A stretch of 33,362 nt of DNA from JAYUDN01 sp043769645 (lineage in GTDB: Bacteria > Patescibacteriota > Gracilibacteria > BD1-5 > UBA2023). The position numbers and the translations under genes were made by a program. The stretch lies in NCBI GenBank assembly GCA_043769645.1, contig JAYVJC010000054.1, positions 1 through 33,362 of the forward strand, read 5' to 3'. Position 1 is the stretch's first letter. Each line of letters starts with the position of its first letter. The notes beneath the pieces were generated by a model that saw only the letters and a list, made by a program, of their open reading frames with translations, was not told the DNA's origin and ran no database searches. Shown piece after piece: positions 16,864 through 25,445 of this stretch.

Positions 16864-18669
16864 TTATCCAAAAACTTCTTCCTCGAAATCTTCAGGATAC
16901 TTGGCGTTGTCTACCATGAGTCCATACTCTTGTTGGAGTGACTCTAGGAGTCATAGATCCTTAAAGTCTTCGTTTATTTGTAGAGCCCAATATTTTGGAT
17001 GCATTTTAAAACCGTGTATTTCCATATTTACATAGTCTTGATTAGCATGAAAGCCGCATCAAATTATCCCAGATAATACTTTTTTCGTATATTTTATTCA
17101 TTGTTTTTTTTCAAGCCAAGTGGCAAGAAAATTGTAGAACTTGTCCAGCTGCACTTGAATTCCAGGAAAGAGAATTTCCTGACCATACATTTCTGTATCT
17201 CGAATATGGATTCCATGGAAATCCTCGAGGAGATTCATTGCCTCTATATTTTCTGATTTTTTATCGCGTACGAGTTGTCATTTACGCACTGAGAGGATAT
17301 CACCAGTATGCAGTTCTATTTTATTAGTTCAATTCATAGCCCTCGAGTAGTCAACTATATTTATCACTGGAACTTGTTCTTCTCTTGTCCTGATATTGGC
17401 ATGAGCGAGTCCATCAGAATGGGTCGCTTGAAATGCAGTAACCACCATGGCTTTCATATTCGAAAAGAGTACTCTTTCCACAGCTTCTCTAGGACCTCCG
17501 AGTGACCAAGGAAGTCATCAGAATTCTTTTGGGAGTCAATTGGGTATAGCGAGGGTCCATCACTCCGGGTGTTCCCGGTTAAACTCAGCAACCGTATCCC
17601 ACCAATCCCATAGTCATTGAGATTTGAGAGTAGGATCTATCATATGGAGTGTATTAGAAAGCTCTTGTCTACTCTGAGTTCCAGTTTTTTCTCACTTATC
17701 GTTGATGAGGGGGATTTCATCAAAGAATCCTCTTAACTCTGGTATATCAAGCGGGTTCTTTATGCCTTGTATGGCGAGGTTCTCGAGACTTTCCACTACC
17801 AGCACGGGAAGTCAAACAAAGTATGCAGGACACCAGTCATGAAGCCGAGTAATCATCTCAGCTCATTCTATCATCGGAGTCACGGGCGGTATATTAAGAC
17901 TTCGTAGCTGTAGCAGATAGATCTGCTCATCTTTCCCGATAACAAACTCGATATCACTTTTCCCATGGAGTTTTTCGAGTTCTCGGCTTATATCTCGCAA
18001 TTTTAGGATATAACTTTTTCTCGGTACTGGATCTCTATGCCAAGATAATTCACCCTCGTGTTTATAAACTTCAGTTCTCCATCTGGTTCATCTCTCATCA
18101 GTGACTGCTTCATGATCACCTCCAGAAATTGCCATACAATAATCTGCTTGAGGAAGGGAGGTATGAATTACCCCGTATCATCACTCTATTCCTTCTATAA
18201 ATTCTTGAATTACTATTCCCACTGAGTCTCATCCGAGCTTACGTTTATGTCTATAGACAAAAGCTTCGCGTGAACTTATAGAACCTCTCACTTTGCATAA
18301 TGCGGCTCTGAGTGAGGAAATAGTAGTACATTCGATTTTTACTGATCTATAAACTCAAGCGAAGCTATGATTTCCATCCTCAAGTAATGAATTTGACCGT
18401 ACCATTATAGTTTTTCATTTCCATCGGTTAAATATTGCTTCAAGCTCGGATGACATTCATAAAACTTCAGGATTAAGAACTCTGGCGACGTGAGATCTTC
18501 TATCTGTATAAGAAGTGTCTAAAATATGATCCAAGCTTGCTGGAGTTATCTCCTGATATACTGGCACTTTGTATCATAACTCATCGGCACTCTGAGTAAG
18601 CTTAGACAGTCATCTTGCTTTTCATCATAAAGGTTCCATGGTTCCTCAAAACTCCCGAGCTTGAATCAT
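16864..18669 (-). CDS. divergent PEP-synthase/PPDK-like protein: ATP-grasp plus phosphohistidine domain
   Basis: 601 aa, reconstructed only with code 25 because 25 codons are UGA. N-terminal PPDK/PEP-synthase ATP-binding domain: LGGKARGLSKL (14-24), VRSNSLLEDGNHSFAGVYRSV (90-110), GIVIQEFIEG (151-160), SDIEFVIGKDEQIYLLQLRS (238-257, the D.E....G..YLLQ.R strand). Residues 418-435 (SDGLAHANIRTREEQVPV) fit the swivelling phosphohistidine pattern H-A-x-I-x-x-R-E-x-x-[IV]-P with His423, followed by ELHTGDILSVRKGQLV as in the domain's GD.V.V..G turn. No PEP/pyruvate TIM-barrel follows; about 130 C-terminal residues are unrecognised. It may phosphorylate an unknown substrate, as rifampin phosphotransferase does with the same two domains (inference). 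ATG 18669. Confidence 0.72.
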
Positions 18670-18690
18670 AGATATGAATTAGTGATTCAC

Positions 18691-18720
18691 ACATTAAATT
18701 CAAATTATAAACTTTGTCAA
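18691..18720 (-). promoter_or_regulatory. predicted promoter of the PEP-synthase-like gene
   Basis: Minus strand TTGACA (18720-18715), 18-bp spacer, TAATGT (18696-18691); leader about 15 nt to ATG 18669. Confidence 0.45.
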
Positions 18721-18745
18721 TACTATTTTCATTTTTCTAAATTCT

Positions 18746-18774
18746 TTGTCGTTTCTTACCTTTTTCCATATATT
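18746..18774 (+). promoter_or_regulatory. predicted promoter of the priA-like gene, leaderless
   Basis: TTGTCG (18746-18751), 17-bp spacer, TATATT (18769-18774). The expected start, 7 nt downstream, falls on ATG 18781. Confidence 0.4.
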
Positions 18775-18780
18775 GGTGCC

Positions 18781-19848
18781 ATGTATATTCTCGTGATTCC
18801 GACATCTCATACCATCGATACAGAGCCACTTATTTACTTCTGCCCTGAGAACTTTGAGTCACAAATAAGGCTTGGTTCTCTGGTGGAAATCCCGATTCGG
18901 ACCTCAATGACCTCTGCGGTGGTTTCGGATATTGGTGTCGAAATTCCTATTTGACTTGAGATTTCCTATATCCGTTCGATCGTCCGAGTAGTCTGTACGA
19001 CGCCACTCTTGGCTCAGAATACGCTTCGCGTGATTCCAGAAATCGCAGAACTCTCACTCGTCCCGATCCATAAAGTCCTCTCCCTATTTCTTCCGAAGTC
19101 GACACTGACCGCACTTGAGAAGAAGAATTTTGAGGTGCTGGTGAGCTGGTGAGCTGGTGAACTGGTTGGGAAGTTGGAAGCTGGTAAGCTGGGATGAGGG
19201 GAGGCTGGTTTGCAGGTTAGGAGATTGGAGTCGGAAGCTGAGCTTATTGAGAAAAAACAGGAAACAAAAAACTTGGGAACTTGAAAACTTGAGAACTTGA
19301 AAACTTCCGACCTGCAACCTGCAATCTGCAACCTCCAACCGAACCATACCATCGAATTCTTTCACTCGACTCGAGTGACGCCCGCTATTATTGAAACCTA
19401 TCTCACTCCAAATACCCTCGTCATCTTGCCTGATGATATCCTCCTTCGTTCGTGTGAACAGTATTTTACTCGAAAGTCCAGTATATGAGATGGAAATTTT
19501 CTTTGAAAACAAATACTCTTTGCCTATGGCGATACGACGATCACTCGCAAGATCCGGGGCTGGGTGGATGTGAGAAATCATAAATTTTCGATTTGTTTTT
19601 GAACTCGACGACTTCTTTACTATAATCTCTCGAAGTATCAACAGATCCTCTATATAGAAGATGGATTCGCTCGTGAGTACTTCCAGCATCCCCTTCGATA
19701 TAAGCATATCGATATCCTCAGAGCCCTTTCGAAGTACTCCTCTCTCGATATCCGAATACTCACGAGTATCCCAGCTCTTGAAACCCTCTCGAAACTCAGA
19801 AACTTTTCCATCCACAATATCACATGAAAATCGACCCCCAACGTATAA
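18781..19848 (+). CDS. degenerate PriA-like primosomal protein without helicase motifs
   Basis: 355 aa against about 700 for PriA. The N-terminus (IPTSHTIDTEPLIYFCPENFESQIRLGSLVEIPI) looks like the PriA 3'-DNA-binding domain. The C-terminal half (GTRRLLYYNLSKYQQILYIEDGFAREYFQHPLRYKHIDILRALSKY) aligns with the PriA stretch around the DEEH box (GTRSA..P...L..I.DEEH...Y.Q...PRYHARD), but DEEH is replaced by IEDG, no Walker A is present and zinc and C-terminal helicase domains are absent. Residues about 118-188 come from repeat DNA (19132-19345). Eight UGA glycines. Overlaps the next gene by 25 bp. Probably a DNA-binding remnant rather than a helicase. Confidence 0.65.
19132..19345 (+). repeat. 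in-frame repeat block inside the priA-like gene
   Basis: GAGGTGCTGGTGAGCTGGTG tandem words (19132-19170), GAAGTTGGAAGCTGGTAAGCTGG, GCAGGTTAGGAGATTGG, then AACTTGGGAACTTGAAAACTTG words (19270-19307) and CCTGCAACCTGCAATCTGC (19311-19330). About 210 bp stay open through three UGA codons. Confidence 0.8.
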
Positions 19849-22148
19849 TCTATATCCTCCACCGGTACTTTACTCGACTCGATCGTATCGGTATTTTCTG
19901 GTATATGATCCTCGCGTATACCCTTGTAGTTATTTCTACGATTTTTGGATATACGGTCTTAGATCATAAATACTATAAATCGCAGGCTGATAAACAACAG
20001 ACGATGGAACTTCGTGATGCGAATTCGAGAGGAACGATTTTTTCTCGATCTACCGAGACCAGTCCGAAGGGGGTATTCGCCGTATCGACGAACCTCGGAA
20101 CCCTTTCGATCGATCCCACGCAGACCGGCTCGAAGGATAAACTCGTATCTTTTCTCGCGGATATGGTTTTTGACGAGTTCTGCCCCGATACGGGAAATAT
20201 ATGTATTACCTCGATGAGTTCGTACCTGAAGCAACCCCTCTTTGATGAGAAAAACCTCACGGATAACAAGCTCAAAGAAAAAATAAAAGTCTATCTTACC
20301 GATCGTATGACGAGCCCGATCGATGCGGTTCAGATAGCAGAGAAAATGACAGAAAGTCAGATGCAAACGATAGAGTCTTGGCAAGACCCCTCTTTGTACT
20401 TTGTAGTGGATAATCTGTATGTGAATCCCACCCTTATTCCAGATCCTGAAATGCTCGCCAAACGACTTTCGGATGTACTACTTGTTCCTACTTCCGTGAT
20501 CATGCCGAGGCTTACGATCCGAGAACGACGACACCTCGAGATTATCAAGCGTATGAGTCTCTCGACTCGAGATACAGTCAACAAGCGTATCCAGACGGAG
20601 AAAGAAGCGGTGAAGCAAAAGCTCCTTCTTCCCGTAGATGCCATATACCCCTTCATCAAGATTGAGGACAACTTTGTGAGATTTTACCCTGAGCAATCGG
20701 TTGGAGGGCAGATCGTAGGTTTCGTAGACAATGATGGGGCTGGTGAATATGGAGTAGAAGGATATTTTAATTGAGATTTAGCAGGAAAGGCTCCGATACA
20801 GATTGTCAAAAAGGATAGTATTGGCCGGCCAATCGGTGGATATATCCCTGATACCGATGAGTCCAATAAAAACGGGGTCGACCTCACTCTTACGATTGAC
20901 CGCAACATACAGAAAGAAATCGCTACCAAGCTCAACAAAGCGGTCAAGGATTTCCGTGCGAATAAGGGAAGTGTTATCGTGATGGATCCAAAGACTGGAG
21001 CTCTTATCGCAACAGTCAATAGTCCTGACTTTGATCCCAATGCCTTCACAAGTGTCTACGAGATCGAAAAAGTGAACTATGGAAAGTATCCGAACCCCTC
21101 ATTTGATCTCCTTGGTATTCCCGTATTTGTCGAAGATACCCTTTCAGGAACCCTCACTCTCAAGTATGAGGGTAAGCGTGTGACCGTCAGGCGAGCGACT
21201 GATAGTGAAGTGGGAAATGGGGCTATTCCCAAGTACAAATACCTTAATAACTTCGGCCCTGGCGTCTATGTCAATGATGTAGTGGGGTCTCTCTATGAGC
21301 CAGGTTCCGTTTTCAAAGCGATTACCGTCGCTATCGGACTCGACTCTGGAGAGATCAATCCCAATGATACCTACTACGATAAATGATATGTCGAGATTGA
21401 CTATGGAGGGGGAGTGAAACAGAAAATCTCCAATGTCTCAAAGAGCTGTATCTGACTCCATAGCTATATCCACGGACTTGACTGGTCTTGTAATGTTGCC
21501 ATGATTGATGTCGTCCAGAAAATAGGAAAGAGTCTTTTCTATAAATACCTTCGTGACTTTGGGTTTTCAAGTAAAACGGATATTACCCTCGATGGTGAAG
21601 TGTATGCGACGATCAATCCATATGAAAAATGGTCACGAACCCAGCTCTTTACGATGTCATTCGGACAAGGAATCAATGTCAGCCTTCTCCAGATGGCGAC
21701 TGCATACTCAGTGCTTGCAAATGGAGGTGTCTATATGAAGCCCTATATCGTCGATACCGTGATCTATCCCGATGGTCGAAGCGTGAAAACTATTCCTACT
21801 CCCCTTCGTCGTGTGATCAAGGAGGAGACCTCGGAGAAGATTACCGCGATGCTTGTCGATAGTGTCCGCAATGGGTTTGCGGCGAAATGAGGAGTTGCCG
21901 GGTATACGATCGCGGGAAAGACCGGGACTTCACAGATCGCGAGTCGAGGAGGATATGAAGTCGGAGAGGCAGGGCATACGATCACTTCTTATGGAGGATT
22001 TGCCCCAGCCAATAATCCAAAATTTGTCCTTATCGTTCGCATCGATCGCCCGAGATCAGCTATTTTCTCAGAAACGACTTCATCAGCCCTTTTCTCGGAT
22101 ATTGCGAGCTACCTTCTCGAGTACTACAAAGTCCCAAAGAATAGCTAA
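19824..22148 (+). CDS. ftsI: class B penicillin-binding protein (FtsI/PBP2-like transpeptidase)
   Basis: 774 aa. Cross-links peptidoglycan stem peptides outside the membrane. One N-terminal membrane helix (about 22-50, GIFWYMILAYTLVVISTIFGYTVL), a dimerisation domain with RGTIFSR, then the transpeptidase domain: SVFK with Ser495/Lys498, SCN 555-557, KTG 699-701. Longer than typical FtsI (about 580), with an extra segment after SPDFDPNAF (about 408-480). Four UGA glycines; without them it breaks into four ORFs. Start ATG 19824 lies inside the priA-like gene (25-bp overlap), indicating coupled expression. Septal (FtsI) versus elongation (PBP2) role cannot be separated by sequence alone. Confidence 0.9.
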
Positions 22149-22172
22149 ATCTATCTATTATAGTCTATACAT

Positions 22173-22202
22173 AAAAACGAGCAACCGTCATGCTCGTTTT
22201 TT
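22173..22202 (+). terminator. intrinsic terminator after the PBP gene
   Basis: AAAACGAGCA (22174-22183) / TGCTCGTTTT (22191-22200) with a 7-nt loop and trailing TT. Confidence 0.85.
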
Positions 22203-22229
22203 GATTTTCTCAGTGAGATATGTTACGAT
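22201..22229 (+). promoter_or_regulatory. predicted sortase promoter
   Basis: TTGATT (22201-22206), 17-bp spacer, TACGAT (22224-22229), starting in the terminator tail. Predicted start near 22236 places ATG 22253, not 22220 or 22232, at the usual 15-20 nt. Confidence 0.45.
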
Positions 22230-22252
22230 ATATGAAACCAATACATATATCT

Positions 22253-23167
22253 ATGAAACTCTTCTCTACATCATCTCACTCTTACGATCCACTTGCTGAA
22301 CTCGAACAAGTCCAAAAGCCTCGAGTGAAGAGAAAGCACCCATTGGTTTTCCTCTTCCACTACCTCCTCTTATCGACAACGGTCTTTACTATCCTTTTCT
22401 TTTCTACCAATTTTTCTGCCTATTCGGCTCGAATCAGTTACTGGATGGATCAGGATGGATACTCGAAAGAAGAAGCCTCACTGAATTCCCTTCTTCTTTC
22501 GAGTGTGACCGAAGTTCAAGCATCGAATAGTGATATGAGCCGTGATGAATCTCTCGAAACGATCAAAGAAAAAATTTCTGAGAAAATGCCAGATCTTCTC
22601 TATGAGAATACTACCAATCCTTCACGGCTCCTGACCCATATAGATACTTCGACGAAAAAAGTATCATTCCGTATCGCACCGTATGAGAACCGTATTATTA
22701 TTCCGAAGATTGGTAAAAATATCCCACTCGTGAATGTCGAACTTGGTGGTAACTTCGACTTTGACCATATGGAAAATATCTTTATGGACGAACTCCAGAA
22801 GGGAGTGGTTCGATATCCTGGTACGGCTCTTCCAGGTCAAGTAGGAAATGCTTTTATCTTTGGGCATTCATCGAACTACCCATGGATTCAGGGAAACTAC
22901 AATGATGTTTTCGCTCTCCTCGATAACCTTTCGGCTGGAGATGATATCATCGTCTACTATAACCAGATGAAGTATACCTACCGGGTAAAGGAAAAAACGA
23001 TCGTAAGACCCGGAGATGTGAAGGCACTCCAGTCACGTGACCCTGAAAAAAAAGAACTCTCACTTATGACCTGCTGGCCCATAGGAACTGATCTCAAACG
23101 TATGATTGTTTTTACAGAACTCCTCGAAAGTACCGCCGATACCGAATCTCCAGTTGCTAACCTCTAA
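22253..23167 (+). CDS. sortase-like transpeptidase
   Basis: 304 aa. Sortases cleave a sorting motif on secreted proteins and attach them to the wall or polymerise pilins. One N-terminal membrane anchor (about 30-52, VFLFHYLLLSTTVFTILFF), a helical spacer, then the sortase barrel: RIIIPKIGKNIPLV, ALPGQVGNAFIFGHSS with catalytic His205, LSLMTCWPIGTDLKRMIV with Cys274 and Arg283. TC.P.GT...R is the family signature; the class cannot be fixed. Upstream in-frame ATGs (22220, 22232) precede the predicted transcript start. No UGA codon. The next gene starts 5 bp after the stop. Confidence 0.88.
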   Translation: MKLFSTSSHSYDPLAELEQVQKPRVKRKHPLVFLFHYLLLSTTVFTILFFSTNFSAYSARISYWMDQDGYSKEEASLNSLLLSSVTEVQASNSDMSRDESLETIKEKISEKMPDLLYENTTNPSRLLTHIDTSTKKVSFRIAPYENRIIIPKIGKNIPLVNVELGGNFDFDHMENIFMDELQKGVVRYPGTALPGQVGNAFIFGHSSNYPWIQGNYNDVFALLDNLSAGDDIIVYYNQMKYTYRVKEKTIVRPGDVKALQSRDPEKKELSLMTCWPIGTDLKRMIVFTELLESTADTESPVANL

Positions 23168-23172
23168 GCGCT

Positions 23173-23457
23173 ATGAATATCTCCACTGAATTTCTCTATA
23201 CTGTCGGTAACCTCTACCTCTATCACATGGGTAGTGTTGGACTTGCGGTCGCCATTATCCTAGCGAGTATTTTTGTGGTCGCCATACTCTACTTTATATC
23301 CGTATTTACCTACGGAGATCTTCTCCTTCGAAAGGAGGCTCAGCTTCTCGAACATAAGAAGTCAGTCCTCCAAGAACTAATACTTATGAAAGATATCCAG
23401 ACGGAAATCGAAAAAGAAATCGAAAAAGCGATGCTGAACCAGACCTTTAATGGGTAG
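23173..23457 (+). CDS. small membrane protein with coiled coil, sortase operon
   Basis: 94 aa. One long hydrophobic segment (about 22-45, GLAVAIILASIFVVAILYFISVFTYG), then a charged helix likely to form a coiled coil (RKEAQLLEHKKSVLQELILMKDIQTEIEKEIEKAM). No family recognised. The 5-bp gap to the sortase suggests translation coupling and a shared role, for instance as scaffold. No UGA. Confidence 0.75.
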   Translation: MNISTEFLYTVGNLYLYHMGSVGLAVAIILASIFVVAILYFISVFTYGDLLLRKEAQLLEHKKSVLQELILMKDIQTEIEKEIEKAMLNQTFNG

Positions 23458-23957
23458 AACGGTAGAAATGGTAGAAACGATGGAGCGCTAGAAACGGGGA
23501 AAGGTGGGAAGGGAGAGATGAAGGAAAGGTGGAAACGTCGGAACGGTAAAAGAGTAGAAGAGTAGAATTACGAGTAAGAGAATTTGTAACCCCCCTTCTA
23601 AGGGGGGGGGGCAGGGGAGTAAAAAAATTGAAGGGAGGAAAAAATAGGAAAGATGTAGCTGATTTTTGAATCCCCCTTTCAGGTGGGACCCAGGGGGTGC
23701 CGTATAAGGTAATATTTTGTCATTCCGACCGAAGTGGAGGAATCCCTTTACACACTCAGTGAATGAAATCTTAGTGAAACCAAGGGATCCCTCGAGTGCC
23801 TCGGGATGACACAGTTTCGTTATTTCTGTGAAAATGGGAATCCAGCAAACAAGAAACTGTATTTCCGTATTCCGATGATGATACTACTGTGATTCCGATC
23901 GAGAAGCGATTGAAGCGAGCGGAACGGAGGAATCTCTACTACTGAATCACGAAACCA
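23458..23957. repeat. large intergenic repeat mosaic
   Basis: No gene. 23461-23511 (GGTAGAAATGGTAGAAACGA...) matches 24941-24991 with two mismatches. Then CCCCCCTTCTAAGG with ten G (23602-23611), ATCCCCCTTTCAGGTGGGAC with CAGGGGGTGCCGTATAAGG (23670-23710), a full dispersed element (23718-23812), a decayed GTGAAAATGGGAATCCAG (about 23827), and a divergent GATTCCGATCGAGAAGCG...CGGAGGAATC copy (23889-23935). Confidence 0.75.
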
Positions 23958-24503
23958 CTAAAGAGAGAATGAGTTTTCATCTACGATGATTTTTCTTTCC
24001 AACCCTTTCCATCCCGCTTCTATTTTTATGAAGGAAAGACCTTTTGCCAGGTAGTAAGGGGCGATGCTCGCTTCGTTGTGTATTTTCCGAATTGCTTTTT
24101 CTATGAGTGCATCATTCATAGTATCGAGAGTGAGTACTTGGATAAGCCCATGATTGTAGGCAGATCTCAGAGCATGAGAAACTTCAGTACTGACGAGACT
24201 CATTTCTTTGAGGATAGAGTCGTTACGGTCTTGTCGACAGAAGGCGATATCGAAGAGGGAGCAGGCTACCATATCTTCTGATTTCGTCACCGAGAACGCA
24301 TTTTTCCCAGCATCATAGTATCCAAGCGTTTCGTAGTGTGTACGTATATGAGCGAGTGCTTCTTTGATGGTTGTCGAGGATTGGAGTACTTCTCATTCGA
24401 ACACTCGGTAAGATTTTCTAGGACTTGATTCCTGAAAAACCGGATAACAAAATCCATCCACTCATACTTCGTAAAATATCCCACGATTAGTTATCTGATG
24501 CAT
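23958..24503 (-). CDS. hypothetical protein
   Basis: 181 aa, soluble, not recognised. Start ATG 24503 lies 17 bp inside the upstream gene, so the two are probably coupled. The frame needs two UGA glycines (YEVGVDG, FEGEVLQ), both in the N-terminal third; the standard code would show only the last 110 residues. Features: TIKEALAHIRTHYETLGYYDAGKNAF, a Cys pair region (ACSLFDIAFCRQDR), and a mixed alpha/beta C-terminus ending GLERKIIVDENSFSL. Confidence 0.7.
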
Positions 24504-24912
24504 CGGTAGTAGTACGTATTTTGAAGATAAGATACATCCATTTTTCTCGGTTCGACATTCCTTTCATCGGGGAAGATTCTTGTTTCTCAGCTTTACTGAT
24601 ACGGTCATTTACATTGAGAGCTTCATTACTCGCGACGTCTTCTTCGGTGACGATATTGATCACCCTTTCACCTGGGAGTTTTTTATTGAGACTGGATTTG
24701 GCGATGCGAGACATATACGCCTCGGTATTGATATAGGTGAGGTAGGTTTTCTTCGCCTCGATACTGCTTTCAGCCTTGATGTTATTGGTTTCGACATTTC
24801 GCATATGTGCGCTGATCCGAAGGTCTTGATATTTATAAAATCCGATGAGATAGAGTTCATAGATGATGAGGGAGACAAGTCCAATCAGGATGTAGCGAAA
24901 TCGAGGATTCAT
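24487..24912 (-). CDS. DivIC/FtsB-like septum formation protein
   Basis: 141 aa bitopic protein. Short cytosolic N-terminus, one membrane helix (about 8-27, ILIGLVSLIIYELYLIGFY), an extracytoplasmic helix likely to be coiled coil (DLRISAHMRNVETNNIKAESSIEAKKTYLTYINTEAY), then MSRIAKSSLNKKLPGERVINIVTEED, resembling the IAR..L.....GE.v.. end of DivIC/FtsB. That family joins FtsL and FtsQ/DivIB in the divisome. The acidic/polar C-terminus is extra. No UGA. Assignment rests on topology and a short motif. Confidence 0.6.
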   Translation of the reverse strand: MNPRFRYILIGLVSLIIYELYLIGFYKYQDLRISAHMRNVETNNIKAESSIEAKKTYLTYINTEAYMSRIAKSSLNKKLPGERVINIVTEEDVASNEALNVNDRISKAEKQESSPMKGMSNREKWMYLIFKIRTTTDASDN

Positions 24913-25386
24913 GGGGGTGAGCGACAGAGATGGTAGAAGAGGTAGAAACGGTAGAAACGATGGATCGCTAGAAACGGGGAAAGGTGGGAAGTTGGTTTTT
25001 TTGTGGAGGGGAAGTCGGGATGAGAGAAATTGAGGAACGGTAGAAAGGAGGAACGACAGTGTCGGGAGAACTACATGATAATAACGAATAAATAAAAGTT
25101 AGTATTGCAGTATAGATTGAGAGCGATTTACAGTAGAGATGAAAAAAAAGTAGATGGTAGGGAAAAATGGGCTTTTGTCATTCCGACCGAAGCGGAGGAA
25201 TCCCTTTTCTCGTTTTGTCATTCCCGTGAAAACGGGAATCCAGAAAACCAGGAACCGGGTCCCTGCATGAGCAAGGGTGACATGAGGACAAAGGGATGTC
25301 GATAACAGTAGAGATGAGGAATGGTAGAAGAGCTAGAAAAGTAGAAGCGTATAAACTTAGGGTTTATGTCGAAAGGTCCTGGTTAT
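24913..25386. repeat. intergenic repeat mosaic
   Basis: No gene. 24930-24991 GGTAGAAACG words including the 51-bp near-duplicate of 23461-23511; 25030-25060 GAACGGTAGAAAGGAGG words; 25176-25206 left half of the dispersed element (GTCATTCCGACCGAAGCGG); 25214-25240 CATTCCCGTGAAAACGGG module; 25318-25350 GGTAGAAGAGCTAGAAAAG words. A 66-codon ORF here is entirely repeat-derived. Confidence 0.7.
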
Positions 25387-25416
25387 TTGCTTTTTCGTAT
25401 GCTTTTGTGATACAAT
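25387..25416 (+). promoter_or_regulatory. predicted promoter of the FecR-domain gene
   Basis: TTGCTT (25387-25392), 18-bp spacer, TACAAT (25411-25416). Predicted start near 25423, so ATG 25425 would be at the very end and ATG 25446 has a 23-nt leader. Confidence 0.45.
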
Positions 25417-25445
25417 AATGATAAATGATTTTTTTCCCAATCTTT

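Noticed and set aside
19084..19815. 243-codon minus-strand ORF opposite the priA-like gene
   Set aside because: Shadow ORF; the plus frame has PriA-like motifs and couples to ftsI. Its Ser/Leu-rich part is the complement of the repeats.
25105..25305. 66-codon ORF on the plus strand
   Set aside because: Consists of the GTCATTCCGACC and CATTCCCGTGAAAACGGG modules; no gene-like codon pattern.
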